From the NCBI GenBank assembly GCA_041628815.1, contig JBFKOL010000016.1:1-28757 (forward strand): a stretch of DNA of 28,757 nucleotides, read 5' to 3'. The translations under genes were made by a program, and so were the position numbers. The stretch is from JBFKOL01 sp041628815. GTDB taxonomy: Bacteria > Bacteroidota > Bacteroidia > Chitinophagales > Saprospiraceae. Positions 14,836 to 23,910 of the stretch are shown one piece after another (the stretch's first letter is position 1; each line of letters starts with the position of its first letter). The notes under the pieces are model-generated. The model was not told where the DNA came from and made no database searches. It saw only the letters and a list, made by a program, of their open reading frames with translations.

Positions 14836-16347
14836 ATGCGTTCATTCCATTGGATACATGTCGTACTGCTAATTACTGTGGTTTTATGGTTCCCCCAAAA
14901 GATAATAAGCGAAGGTATTTTTCCGGCATTTGATACAAACGAAGGTACTTTCGAATCTCTAGAGCATTCGGCTATATCAGCAAGACAACTTAATTCTAGA
15001 AACCATTTACGTCGAAATCCAAACAATAAAAATCGTGCATCTAATCGTCATAACCCTTTTTCGAAACGGATTCACCTGGCTTCTGAGATTTATATGAAAA
15101 TACAAGATCATCAAAACAAGGATGTAAGGGAGTTTGTATCGGTTAAGTTTGAGTATCCCACCATTCTATCGAAGTTTGACTCTATTTCCAGGAAAAAATA
15201 TGTAGGGAAAGCCTGGAAAGACAAGAAAAGAACCAATACAGATCACCTTTCGATTGATGAATTAATTTCCTGTGAGACGGAGGATTTACCTTTTGTGAAG
15301 AAAATCAGGACAAGAAAGAGCGTTTCCGGCAATCAATCGACTGAGTTTACTGTACAATTAGAGATAGATCATCAATTTTATCTTGACAGCGGACAGGACA
15401 TAGTGTTTATTGAACAATGGATAGATACCGTTTATGGACAAGTGTCCCAAATTTTCAGTGTGCATCAAATTGATCTAATGATCACTGATGTCTTGATCTG
15501 GGATATTCCAGACCCGTATACCGGAACCAATTCATCCATGAAGTTGGAAAGTCTGGGTCAGTTCGTCCAGGACAATCATTCTTCCATGGCCGTTCAATTA
15601 TTGACAACCAGTAACATAGGAGCTAGGGCCCATCTTGGCAGGCTGTGTGTTCCTTACAATCATGAGGATCATTCAGGGCCTTATAGTGTATGTGGCGGAC
15701 TTTCTATTCAACCGATAATTACGGACACTTTCTCGTATGAGGCCTTTATTTGTGCGCACGAACTTGGTCATATAATTGGTTCACCACATACGCATGCTTG
15801 TGTATGGGGACCTCAACAAAACAAGGCACTGGACAATTGTTTCCCTTCAGAAGGAGGTTGTAGCGCAATGCAACCCCCGCCCCATTATACCAGCGCCATG
15901 AGTTATTGTCATCTGGGTAATAACGGTATCAACTTTAATGACGGATTTGGCATTGAACCAGGTACATTGATATATACTTTGCTACAGGAATCTTCTTGTG
16001 GGCCATCCAACTGTAGCCCAAATACAGCTTGTGATGATGGCGACCCATGCACCCTCAATGATACCTGGACCAACCAATGTAATTGCCTCGGTGAATTGAT
16101 TGATATGAATCAAAACGGATTATGTGACTTACAAGAAGCCTGTATTATGATTGTGAATACAGATACCTTGACAGTTCTTCCCAACGCTGTTCTTGCTGAA
16201 CTTAGTATTTCTTCTTCCGGATCCACTATTGTTCATCAAGATCTTATATACAGTTCCGGATCTGAAATCCAACTCGGTACAGGCTTTACTATTCCTGCGA
16301 ATGTAGCTTTTGAAGCATTTATTTTGGGTTGTGGACAGACGAATTGA
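14836..16347 (+). CDS. Secreted reprolysin-like zinc metalloprotease with coathanger-type C-terminus
   Basis: This 503-residue protein has a signal peptide (about 1-27), a basic propeptide-like region (about 28-170), and a metzincin catalytic domain. The zinc site HELGHIIGSPH is at residues 308-318 (ligands H308, H312, H318; catalytic E309), and the Met-turn is SAMSYCH around M355. This is the M12/reprolysin-like pattern. After the protease come a Cys-rich linker (CDDGDPCTLNDTWTNQCNC, about 399-417), common in Bacteroidota surface proteins, and a final beta module (about 440-500) with ISSSGSTIVHQDLIYSSGSE and GTGFTIPANVAFEAFILGC. The final module resembles the 3-coathanger stack type and the end of the neighbouring 977-residue protein. 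All key catalytic residues are present. The substrate is unknown. The gene converges with the next one across a 4-nt gap. Confidence 0.85.
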   Translation: MRSFHWIHVVLLITVVLWFPQKIISEGIFPAFDTNEGTFESLEHSAISARQLNSRNHLRRNPNNKNRASNRHNPFSKRIHLASEIYMKIQDHQNKDVREFVSVKFEYPTILSKFDSISRKKYVGKAWKDKKRTNTDHLSIDELISCETEDLPFVKKIRTRKSVSGNQSTEFTVQLEIDHQFYLDSGQDIVFIEQWIDTVYGQVSQIFSVHQIDLMITDVLIWDIPDPYTGTNSSMKLESLGQFVQDNHSSMAVQLLTTSNIGARAHLGRLCVPYNHEDHSGPYSVCGGLSIQPIITDTFSYEAFICAHELGHIIGSPHTHACVWGPQQNKALDNCFPSEGGCSAMQPPPHYTSAMSYCHLGNNGINFNDGFGIEPGTLIYTLLQESSCGPSNCSPNTACDDGDPCTLNDTWTNQCNCLGELIDMNQNGLCDLQEACIMIVNTDTLTVLPNAVLAELSISSSGSTIVHQDLIYSSGSEIQLGTGFTIPANVAFEAFILGCGQTN

Positions 16348-16351
16348 TCAT

Positions 16352-19285
16352 TCAATTCGGACAACCGGAATCTTGAACTATCAATAATGCCTCATTCATT
16401 GTCTTAAAGCCTGAATGAAAGCTAATTCCGTTTCCACCGTTCAGGGTTAACTGTGCACCGGTTCCAATAGTATTTTCCGCATTTATCGGATTGTTGGACA
16501 TGTGATAGACTGACTCTCCATTCATCAAGTCGTCATCTGGTGAAACGAGCGAAATTGCCTCTTCGCAAGCGGCTGGTTCCTCACAAGAGGGCAACTCCGA
16601 GTTCACAAAAATTGACACGGTGTTTGACTCTCCATAATTGCAGCATGAAAAATTTCGAGCACATCTTACGAAGAAAGTTGATATTTCCAGTGGACCTGGA
16701 TCGTAGGAATCCTGAGTTGCACCTTCTATAAAAAACCATATCGTTCCAACATTGAATTCCGTCACTGGATAAGGCAAACCATTTTCATTAACTTCGGTGG
16801 AATAAAGCCACATATACTCTACAATTCCGCAACTACCGGAAGGTGTATTTACTGATGTTAAAGGTGGTGGGTCACAAAATTGTCCAATTTCAATCGTACT
16901 TTGACCATTGATACCTATTGTGCCAAAATCGTCCAGTTCGACACATTCCGAGATTTGATAAATAATGGACTGACTACAGATATCACTTGGATTTCCGCAA
17001 CCATCGTAGAAAATATAGCTTCGTTGAACTTCTCTTTCAGAAAGGAAATTCTGACCTGGAGCGCATTCTGCTGGTAAGAGAATTTCACTGGCCAATTCAA
17101 CTGTAAGTGAATTCAAATCCGAACAATTGTCTGTGGGCGTGCCATCCACCAATACGTCATCGATGATTTCATATGGTGCTAATACATTACAACCGGTGGG
17201 ATCGAAAATAATTGTCAAATTCCAATCTGCAGGACAAATTGGTCCTTCGGTATCTGGCGCGAAAGTGAAAGTCTGTTGGCAAAAGGCCACATTTCCGCAA
17301 CCATCTGTGGCAGAATAAGTCCGTGTTACAACAAATGGACCCTCATCTTCACAATAATTGAAACTTGCCGGATCTGGATCGTCATCTACAAATTCTATTG
17401 TCACCAAATCAGGAACACAGGCGCTCACAATTTGTACGCTATTGACGTCAGGAGATGGTATTTGGTCGGAGCAGGTAAGTCCACTGACATTTGGTGGACA
17501 CTGAATTACTAAACTTACCTCGTCTTGTATCCATAACCAGGAGATGGATACTTCCTGGGCTGGATTACCACATTGATCGGTATAATTGGCGATCCATGTC
17601 TGGGAGAAGTTGCAACCGTCCTGAATGGGTCCGGAAGTTGTCACATCCGGGACAAAATTGCCATCGCAATTGTCGTTGCCGGAGAATACGGGTTCTCCTG
17701 GGTCGCCACACCCCTGGTCACCGTTGGTGGCGTTGGTGGATATAACGGGAGGTTCATTATCGATGCGCCATGTCCAGGAGATGGATACTTCCTGGGCTGG
17801 ATTACCACATTGATCGGTATAATTGGCGAACCACGTTTGGGAGAAGTTGCAACCGTCCTGAACGGGTCCGGAAGTTGTGACATCCGGGACAAAATTGCCA
17901 TCGCAATTGTCGTTACCTGAGAAAATGGGTTCTCCGGGGTCACCGCACCCCTGGTCACCGTTGGTGGCATTGGTGGTGATCACTGGCAAACCATCATCTT
18001 CTACCCACACTATGTTTTGTTCAAAAGTACCAATAAGCATTCCGCAGAAGGTATAAACGGAATAGGTACGAACTTTTGAACGGTTACAGTTGTCCATTTG
18101 TGTGGGTCCATCTTCGTACATGATCATTGATAGGGCACAGTTAGGATCGGGTGTGCTGGCGGAAACATTACCCAGCAAACCCATCATCCGATCCATCAAT
18201 GGATTACATCCAAGGTCGACGGTAAGATCGCCTGTTATCGCTGGTATTTCAGTACATGGGCATGGTTCGCATCCATCCGGAGGTCCTCCAGAAACGGACA
18301 ACGCACATTCATCTGGATTATCCGGATCGGCACATCCTGAAATTGTTGGTGGAGAAACTGCCTGAATGGTTATGTTGTAATTCTCGTCATAATCATAGGT
18401 AAGAATAAATGTCCCCATTAAATCTCCGGTTTTTAAATTTCCCAGACACACATTGTCACTAATAGAGTTGGCTGCGCCATCCACAGCCTCAAATTCTCCG
18501 TTGGATCCTGTGATCTCGACCATTACCATGAAGGTATTACCGTCATCGGCACATATCACATCAGTAATTACATCATCCTCTAATCTGCATACGACCACTT
18601 CATTGTTATCACCACATCCATATCTGGCCTTAAAATTATTAATAGACAGGTTATCGTCTGCGTCCTGATCCCAGATGGCCATATAAAAATTGGAGGTCGT
18701 AGAAAAATCCGGAACGGGCAATGTATTCCACGTGCTGGAACTTTCGACCCCGCACGCTACCAGAGTTAGAGCGTTACAATCACCCGACAAATTGGCGGGA
18801 CCAGAAGTCGAATTGGTCGGATTATCAGAGACGTACAACGCCCAACCCACGTTGTCCATGCTGTTGTCATTGATTTGGATTTGAAAGCTGGAGGCAAAGG
18901 CCCGCACGTCGAAGTTATGCCATATAATGGGTTGGCCGGATGTAGGATTTATGACATTTACGATATTACCTGTACTTGGATCAATACAATCCAGTCCTGA
19001 AACATCAATCTCAAATGTGGCCGGATTATAAACACAGTTTCCGGGTTCGAGCTGCGATTGTGTTTCTGCAGATGAACCACACCGCACTATTCCATTTGGA
19101 GCAGGAGCATTGGGTAGATCATTTATTGTTCCGTCCGGATTCCAAGTTCCACCTCCTGTCCATCTCTGTGCACACTCACAAGGTGTGTCATCCTGACTAA
19201 AAACAAACGTTCCATATGTGAAAAATAAAAGAAATGTTAAGACGAGCTTGAAGGAATTTGAAAATTCCAGGTTGAGGTTGGCCAT
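16352..19285 (-). CDS. Large secreted Cys-rich repeat protein (HYR-like modules, coathanger-type C-terminus)
   Basis: The 977-residue exported protein has a signal peptide ending at about FVFSQ. The N-terminal third has a DxDADDNLSINNF segment that may bind calcium, and strands typical of extracellular modules. The middle contains two nearly identical 79-residue modules (start PVITTNATNGDQGCGDPGEP and PVISTNATNGDQGCGDPGEP), followed by HYR-like units (RTYSATDGCGNVAFCQQTF). The C-terminal 50 residues (INAENTIGTGAQLTLNGGNG, ISFHSGFK, ending GCPN) resemble the C-terminus of the metalloprotease next door. No catalytic motif is visible, so an adhesin or matrix role is the likeliest reading (inference). 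The ATG at 19285 is preferred over the in-frame TTG at 19294. It has no recognisable type IX type A or B C-terminal domain. Confidence 0.78.
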   Translation of the reverse strand: MANLNLEFSNSFKLVLTFLLFFTYGTFVFSQDDTPCECAQRWTGGGTWNPDGTINDLPNAPAPNGIVRCGSSAETQSQLEPGNCVYNPATFEIDVSGLDCIDPSTGNIVNVINPTSGQPIIWHNFDVRAFASSFQIQINDNSMDNVGWALYVSDNPTNSTSGPANLSGDCNALTLVACGVESSSTWNTLPVPDFSTTSNFYMAIWDQDADDNLSINNFKARYGCGDNNEVVVCRLEDDVITDVICADDGNTFMVMVEITGSNGEFEAVDGAANSISDNVCLGNLKTGDLMGTFILTYDYDENYNITIQAVSPPTISGCADPDNPDECALSVSGGPPDGCEPCPCTEIPAITGDLTVDLGCNPLMDRMMGLLGNVSASTPDPNCALSMIMYEDGPTQMDNCNRSKVRTYSVYTFCGMLIGTFEQNIVWVEDDGLPVITTNATNGDQGCGDPGEPIFSGNDNCDGNFVPDVTTSGPVQDGCNFSQTWFANYTDQCGNPAQEVSISWTWRIDNEPPVISTNATNGDQGCGDPGEPVFSGNDNCDGNFVPDVTTSGPIQDGCNFSQTWIANYTDQCGNPAQEVSISWLWIQDEVSLVIQCPPNVSGLTCSDQIPSPDVNSVQIVSACVPDLVTIEFVDDDPDPASFNYCEDEGPFVVTRTYSATDGCGNVAFCQQTFTFAPDTEGPICPADWNLTIIFDPTGCNVLAPYEIIDDVLVDGTPTDNCSDLNSLTVELASEILLPAECAPGQNFLSEREVQRSYIFYDGCGNPSDICSQSIIYQISECVELDDFGTIGINGQSTIEIGQFCDPPPLTSVNTPSGSCGIVEYMWLYSTEVNENGLPYPVTEFNVGTIWFFIEGATQDSYDPGPLEISTFFVRCARNFSCCNYGESNTVSIFVNSELPSCEEPAACEEAISLVSPDDDLMNGESVYHMSNNPINAENTIGTGAQLTLNGGNGISFHSGFKTMNEALLIVQDSGCPN
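17538..17990. repeat. Two tandem 237-bp in-frame repeats inside the large secreted gene
   Basis: The sequence beginning CAGGAGATGGATACTTCCTG occurs at 17538 and again at 17775, a period of 237 bp or exactly 79 codons. By eye there are about a dozen mismatches over the first 200 bp, and only about four residue changes over the first 70 residues. The second copy fades at about 17990. Confidence 0.9.
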
Positions 19286-19801
19286 GTGATTCAACTTAAT
19301 TCAGGTTTTACTGTGCGCCCAACGCGGGAATCACACAACTGAATTCAATTGAATCTTAAGGGGTGTTTACGACATCAGCCCCAAGCGTCGAGAATACTCT
19401 CAAAATGGACCTAATGCCCTACCTTAATAATAATGTGAATATTTAGATTATTGACATTTAATTTGAAATATGTCAACTATATATCCAACTTAGTCTTAAT
19501 TGTACCCAATATTGTATAATTTATTAATTAAATATTTTATTAATATGTAAGTAAAACTGTTACCTTATAACCTTTACTATGGGTTTAACAAAGAAATATG
19601 AGCACTATAAAATCGATGGATTAATCCTATAATTGACTTTACCAAGAACAATATTTTGATGTCATATGATTAAAGAAATAGGAATTTGAGCAGTTCCATA
19701 AAAACCTGAATAGTAACCATTAATGAAGATTAATCATGATGAATTGAACAGTATTTACAAATTAATCTTATGATAGACTTCCCGATTATTTACTTTGCGC
19801 C
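19286..19801. other. 516-bp AT-rich divergent intergenic region
   Basis: It separates the large secreted gene (minus) from fbp (plus). No convincing ORF or RNA gene is seen. A 12-bp perfect palindrome ATTCAATTGAAT lies at 19343-19354, about 58 nt upstream of the large gene. The middle (about 19430-19560) is strongly AT-rich. At the fbp end, TTACTTTGC (19790-19798), one mismatch from TAnnTTTG, lies immediately before the ATG. Confidence 0.6.
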
Positions 19802-20809
19802 ATGCCACGTATAACGACATTAGGAGAATTTATTATCAAGAAACAGTCTGAGTTTCCGTATGCTACAGGAGAACTCAGTCAATTGCTCAGTGGGATTCGT
19901 TTGGCCGCAAAAGTGGTCAATTCTGAAATCAACAAAGCGGGGCTGGTTGATGATCTTCTCGGAAAGGTAGGTACCGAAAATGTACAGGGTGAAGAACAGC
20001 AAAAATTGGATGTCTATGCCAATCGCATTTTTATTGAAGCCATGGAGGCCCGTGACCATGTATGTGGGGTGGCTTCAGAGGAGGAAGAGAGCTTCATCGC
20101 TTATGACGATGAACTCAGTAAGAGTGGTAAATACGTCGTCCTCATGGATCCCCTCGATGGATCTTCGAACATCGACGTGAATGTTTCGATAGGTACGATC
20201 TTTTCCATTTTTCGTCGCAAATCACCGGTAGGGACACCAGCTGTGCTGGATGATTTCTTACAACCCGGAAACGCACAGGTGGCGGCCGGGTATATCATCT
20301 ATGGCTCATCCACCATGCTCGTATTTACTACAGGACACAGTGTGAACGGTTTTACATTTGATCCTGCTATAGGTGTGTTCTTTCTTTCGCACCCCGATCT
20401 TCAAATACCTGAAAAGGGAAGCATTTATTCGATCAATGAGGGTAACTATCCCTATTTATCACAAGGTGTCCGCAGCTACATTAAATTTGTTAAAGAAGAA
20501 GACCCCGCTACAAACAGGCCTTACTCCTCCAGGTATATAGGATCTTTTGTGGCGGACTTCCACAGAAATCTGATCAAAGGAGGACTATACCTCTACCCGG
20601 ACACCGTTTTCAAACCGAGTGGGAAGTTGCGATTGCTTTACGAATGCAATCCCATGGCGTTGATTGTAGAAAAAGCCGGGGGTAAAGCCTCGGATGGAAC
20701 ACAACGAATATTGGACATTGTCCCCACAGAATTACACCAAAGAGCACCTCTTTATATCGGATCTACACAGATGGTCGACGAAGTTTTGTCTTTCATTAAT
20801 CGAAATTAG
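19802..20809 (+). CDS. fbp: Class I fructose-1,6-bisphosphatase
   Basis: This enzyme hydrolyses fructose-1,6-bisphosphate to fructose-6-phosphate in gluconeogenesis, in the cytosol, with Mg2+. The 335-residue protein has the class I signatures: ASEEEE (about 91-96) and MDPLDGSSNIDVNVSIGTIF (115-134, metal ligands D116 and D119) and, near the C-terminus, KLRLLYECNPMALIVEKAGG with the substrate-binding Lys and the metal-binding Glu. Its length is normal. The start ATG directly follows a TTACTTTGC box, so the mRNA may be leaderless or nearly so. A lipoprotein gene follows after 2 nt and is probably co-transcribed, although a functional link is not obvious. Confidence 0.97.
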   Translation: MPRITTLGEFIIKKQSEFPYATGELSQLLSGIRLAAKVVNSEINKAGLVDDLLGKVGTENVQGEEQQKLDVYANRIFIEAMEARDHVCGVASEEEESFIAYDDELSKSGKYVVLMDPLDGSSNIDVNVSIGTIFSIFRRKSPVGTPAVLDDFLQPGNAQVAAGYIIYGSSTMLVFTTGHSVNGFTFDPAIGVFFLSHPDLQIPEKGSIYSINEGNYPYLSQGVRSYIKFVKEEDPATNRPYSSRYIGSFVADFHRNLIKGGLYLYPDTVFKPSGKLRLLYECNPMALIVEKAGGKASDGTQRILDIVPTELHQRAPLYIGSTQMVDEVLSFINRN

Positions 20810-20811
20810 CC

Positions 20812-21594
20812 ATGCGTTTTACAAAGCTTTTCATCTGTTTGCAGGTTGTTTGGTTGCTTACAAGTTGCAAGTCGGAAACAGAACGGCCAGATTTTTCACC
20901 TATTGAAGATGATCGCGTCAAAAGGATCTTGACGGAAGCCATGGATGAAGCGGGAGGATGGTCCAGCTGGAAGGGGATTGAACGTATATCGTATACCAAG
21001 AAAAGTATCCTATATCATGCGAATGGTGCGGTGGAAAGCGAGGTAAACCAAGAACATCGCTATCTCCTTAAACCAACCCTAAAAGGAAGCATCAAATGGA
21101 GGGATGATCAAGGAGAGCATGAGATCGTTTACGGACCTGAAGGTGCCGGTAAATACCTCAATGGTATTTTTACGGAGGGATCAGAACAAACGGCGTACGA
21201 GAGCTTTTTGAGCGCTGTCTATGTACTGTTTCAACCTTTCAAGCTTTTGGATCCCGGAACCCGGTTATCGTATGTGGGCTTGGATTCGCTGGAAACTGGC
21301 CAAAGAGTAGAAGTAATAAGGGCTTCGTATGCTCCTGATGAACATCAAAACCATTCAACTGCGGATACTTGGCATTATTACTTTGATCAAGGCAGTTCGA
21401 GGATATTGGCCAATATGGTGCATCATCCTCCTACCTATGCCTATATCGAGAACATCGAGTTTACCGACGACTACCCCATTCGCCTGCATACTTACCGCGA
21501 GAGTTGGCGTGTCGATAGTCTTCGAAACAAGGAATTTCTACGAGGGGTGTTTTTTTACGGAGGATACCAGGTAGACCGATTGCAGTCGGATTAA
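20812..21594 (+). CDS. Conserved lipoprotein of unknown function (possibly DUF6503)
   Basis: The 260-residue protein has a clear lipoprotein signal (LLTSC, Cys19) and a body of beta strands with many aromatic residues. It begins with DEAGGWSSWKGIERISYTKK, a phrase typical of outer-membrane lipoproteins of the LolA/LppX-like shape, and contains WHYYFDQGSSRILANMVHHP. This fits the DUF6503-type proteins of Bacteroidota as I remember them, but I cannot confirm it. It starts 2 nt after fbp. Its stop codon overlaps the stop of moeA on the other strand (shared bases 21592-21593). No enzymatic motif is visible. Confidence 0.7.
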   Translation: MRFTKLFICLQVVWLLTSCKSETERPDFSPIEDDRVKRILTEAMDEAGGWSSWKGIERISYTKKSILYHANGAVESEVNQEHRYLLKPTLKGSIKWRDDQGEHEIVYGPEGAGKYLNGIFTEGSEQTAYESFLSAVYVLFQPFKLLDPGTRLSYVGLDSLETGQRVEVIRASYAPDEHQNHSTADTWHYYFDQGSSRILANMVHHPPTYAYIENIEFTDDYPIRLHTYRESWRVDSLRNKEFLRGVFFYGGYQVDRLQSD

Positions 21595-22778
21595 TACCTG
21601 TATATGCGATAGGATTCTCCTTTAGCGAAATGGGTCTTTTCTTTCGGCAGTTCCATGAAAGCGTTGGCATTGACCATGTTGGCCAAATCTCCCGACCCGT
21701 TGCCTTTGATGTGCCGTGCTCTTAGTGAGCCAGTGTCATTATAGACGAGAACTTGCGCGAAATAGGTCAGATTTTTCGAGAATTGAACCGATTCAGCAAG
21801 CAAAGCATATTCTTCTTCCAATGAATGGCGGAGACAAGCATAGAGCCAGGGGATGAAATACCGGAAAGTGCAGACAAAGGAAGAGACCGGGTTACCTGGC
21901 AAGGCAAATACGAGGGTTCCTCCCGGATGCTTTCCAAACCAAAATGGCTTTCCGGGTCGTTGCATGACTTTATGAAACAACTTTTGTACACCAAGCAAAT
22001 CGAGAATCTCTGGAACAAAATCAAATTTCCCCTTTGAAACTCCTCCACTGAGTATGAGCACTTCGTATTCTTCCAGGTAGTTGTTCAGTTTCTCTTTCAA
22101 TAGACTTTTGTCGTCATTGTGGTGTCGAACATCTACTTTTCCTCCAAATTGTCTCAAAGCCGTGTAGAGGGCTATGGTGTTCGAACGCCTGATCTGGTGT
22201 GAAAGGGGTTGGCGATCGATGTCCACCAGTTCGTCACCCGTCGAAATCAGCATCATTGAAGGAGGCCGGGACACCTTGACCTGTGTATGTCCTACTGTGG
22301 CGAGTACATTGATTTCCGCTGCTCCTATTGGCTTTCCTTCTTCAATAATGATGGAACCTTGGGCCCGGTCGCTACCCATTGTGTGAACATTTTGTCCTTT
22401 GATTACGTCTTCCGACTGGATTCTGGCCACCTTGTCTTCGATTGATAAATCTTCATAACGAATAACCGTATCAGCGCCTTTGGATAAGACAGCGCCTGTC
22501 ATGATCTGGTGACAGCTTTCCGGATTGAATAAAGTTGCCTGTGGGTGTCCTGCGGCGACCGTCTCAGCGATTTCAAATTGCCGTCTTCCCTGAAGATAGG
22601 CTTCGTGCTTGATACAAATACCATCCATCGTAACCCTGTGATATGGCGGCATTGGTCTGTCGGCAAGTATTTTTTCACGAAGTATGGCACCATAAGCATC
22701 GGGAAGTGTTAATACCTCAACGCCGTAATCGCGTACATGGGACATGATGATCCTTTCAGCTTCTTCTACGCTGATCAT
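21591..22778 (-). CDS. moeA: Molybdopterin molybdenumtransferase MoeA
   Basis: MoeA inserts molybdate into adenylylated molybdopterin, the last step of basic Moco synthesis. The 395-residue protein has the family's linked domains: the N-terminal segment LPDAYGAILREKILADRPMP (about 21-40) and PYHRVTMDGICIK; the central domain with DTVIRYED; the MogA-like fold with LISTGDELVD and ILSGGVSKGKFDFVPEILDL; and LPGNPVSSFVCTFRYFI, where the molybdate and nucleotide bind. The C-terminal barrel (about 325-395) is present. The length is normal. Its ATG overlaps the moaA stop by 4 nt (ATGA, 22775-22778), so the two genes are translationally coupled. It converges with the lipoprotein gene, their stop codons overlapping. 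Confidence 0.95.
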   Translation of the reverse strand: MISVEEAERIIMSHVRDYGVEVLTLPDAYGAILREKILADRPMPPYHRVTMDGICIKHEAYLQGRRQFEIAETVAAGHPQATLFNPESCHQIMTGAVLSKGADTVIRYEDLSIEDKVARIQSEDVIKGQNVHTMGSDRAQGSIIIEEGKPIGAAEINVLATVGHTQVKVSRPPSMMLISTGDELVDIDRQPLSHQIRRSNTIALYTALRQFGGKVDVRHHNDDKSLLKEKLNNYLEEYEVLILSGGVSKGKFDFVPEILDLLGVQKLFHKVMQRPGKPFWFGKHPGGTLVFALPGNPVSSFVCTFRYFIPWLYACLRHSLEEEYALLAESVQFSKNLTYFAQVLVYNDTGSLRARHIKGNGSGDLANMVNANAFMELPKEKTHFAKGESYRIYRY

Positions 22779-23761
22779 CCTCCTATGGTTGCCATAGATT
22801 CTGAAATCATAAAGTCGGCCCGGTTTTTTTCTGCTTCAAAACCGTCTTTGGCCCGGTGAGAAAGAGCATTGAGAAATGCTGTTTTCAGTTCGTCATCGGT
22901 GGCTCCCTGACGAATCATATCTCTCACATTGAAAACGCCATTGTCATAAAGACAAGTTTTAAGTACCCCTGTAGGCGTTAACCTGATACGATTACAAGTG
23001 CCGCAAAAAAGTCGACTGTACGAGGCTATGATGCCGAGAGAGCCAAGGTAACCAGGTACCCGGAAATTGCTCGAGGTGGAATGGGGAGGATCTTCCAGTT
23101 TGACGAGGTCAGGATAGTGTACTTTGATATGCCCCAGTATTTTCTTTTGGTCCCACCATTCGATGTCTGTCCTCTTTCCAACTCCGTTGAATGGCATTTC
23201 TTCCAGGAAGCGAACACTTATATCTTTATCACGGGTCAATTCGATCATTTCCACAATGTCATCTATATTCTTTCCTCCCATCACCACCATGTTGAGTTTT
23301 GTACGAATGCCTGAACCTATTAGCTGATTGAAGGTAGACATGACTTTTTTGAATGTCTTCCTTCGCGTAATTTCATAAAACCTGGTTTCATCCAGGCTGT
23401 CAATGCTGAGATTTACCGAGTTGATCCCTATTTTTTCCAGGTCGGGGATAAGATTATGCGTTAGAGTTCCATTGGTCGTTAGGTGTACATCAGTAATGCC
23501 TTCGATTTGACCTAGCTTCTCCAGGAATTCCATGAGATCCTTACGAACAAAAGGTTCTCCTCCCGTTATCCGAACCTTATTGATGCCCATCGAAGCCATC
23601 AGACCTACCAGGCGCAGCATTTCTTCATAGCTAAGAAGGTCACTGCGCTGTACAAAGTCGATGCCTTTTTCAGGCATACAATAAAAACATCTCAGGTTAC
23701 AGCGATCGGTCACTGCAAGTCTTAGGTAATTAATTTTGCGGCCGTGGTTGTCAAATAGCAT
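22775..23761 (-). CDS. moaA: GTP 3',8-cyclase MoaA
   Basis: MoaA is the radical-SAM enzyme that converts GTP to 3',8-cyclo-GTP, the first step of Moco synthesis. With the ATG at 23761 the protein has 328 residues and a canonical N-terminus, LFDNHGRKINYLRLAVTDRC, leading to the SAM cluster CNLRCFYC (C21, C25, C28). ITGGEPFVRKDL follows. The second 4Fe-4S cluster for GTP is FCGTCNRIRLTPTGVLKTC, and the conserved Gly-Gly C-terminus is present (MATIGG). An in-frame TTG 51 nt upstream (23812) would add 17 unconserved residues; it better fits the -33 element of a promoter and is rejected as a start. moeA follows with a 4-nt overlap. moaC, which acts next in the pathway, is not in the window. Confidence 0.96.
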   Translation of the reverse strand: MLFDNHGRKINYLRLAVTDRCNLRCFYCMPEKGIDFVQRSDLLSYEEMLRLVGLMASMGINKVRITGGEPFVRKDLMEFLEKLGQIEGITDVHLTTNGTLTHNLIPDLEKIGINSVNLSIDSLDETRFYEITRRKTFKKVMSTFNQLIGSGIRTKLNMVVMGGKNIDDIVEMIELTRDKDISVRFLEEMPFNGVGKRTDIEWWDQKKILGHIKVHYPDLVKLEDPPHSTSSNFRVPGYLGSLGIIASYSRLFCGTCNRIRLTPTGVLKTCLYDNGVFNVRDMIRQGATDDELKTAFLNALSHRAKDGFEAEKNRADFMISESMATIGG

Positions 23762-23780
23762 GACCCCGTTACTTTGGCCA

Positions 23781-23812
23781 TGAAGATAAGGCAATCGTGA
23801 GGAGATGTGCAA
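23781..23812 (-). promoter_or_regulatory. Candidate moaA-moeA promoter
   Basis: On the minus strand TTG (23812-23810) is followed after 21 nt by TATCTTCA (23788-23781), one mismatch from TAnnTTTG. The spacing is close to the Bacteroidota -33/-7 arrangement. Transcription would start near 23774, just upstream of the preferred moaA ATG. Confidence 0.35.
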
Positions 23813-23846
23813 CGAAGTCGTTGTCTCATCGCTTCATGCTCCTGCG

Positions 23847-23877
23847 TTGTAATGTTCTTTACAGAATTCTATCTTCG
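23847..23877 (+). promoter_or_regulatory. Candidate moaD promoter
   Basis: TTG (23847-23849), 20 nt, then TATCTTCG (23870-23877), one mismatch from TAnnTTTG. It faces away from the moaA promoter in the 149-bp region between the two start codons. The implied leader before the GTG at 23911 is about 27 nt. Confidence 0.35.
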
Positions 23878-23910
23878 CATCGAGACGAATTTTTAGAATA
23901 AGAATTAACT

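Noticed and set aside
17573..17920. 115-codon plus-strand ORF antisense to the giant repeat protein
   Set aside because: It arises from the tandem 237-bp repeat read on the wrong strand, has no start context, and the opposite frame encodes a coherent secreted protein.
19286..19294. TTG start of the giant secreted protein
   Set aside because: An ATG three codons downstream (19285) gives the same signal peptide and is a stronger start.
23762..23812. TTG start adding 17 residues to MoaA
   Set aside because: The extra residues precede the conserved LFDNHGRKINYLRL start, and the TTG fits a -33 promoter element; the ATG at 23761 is better.
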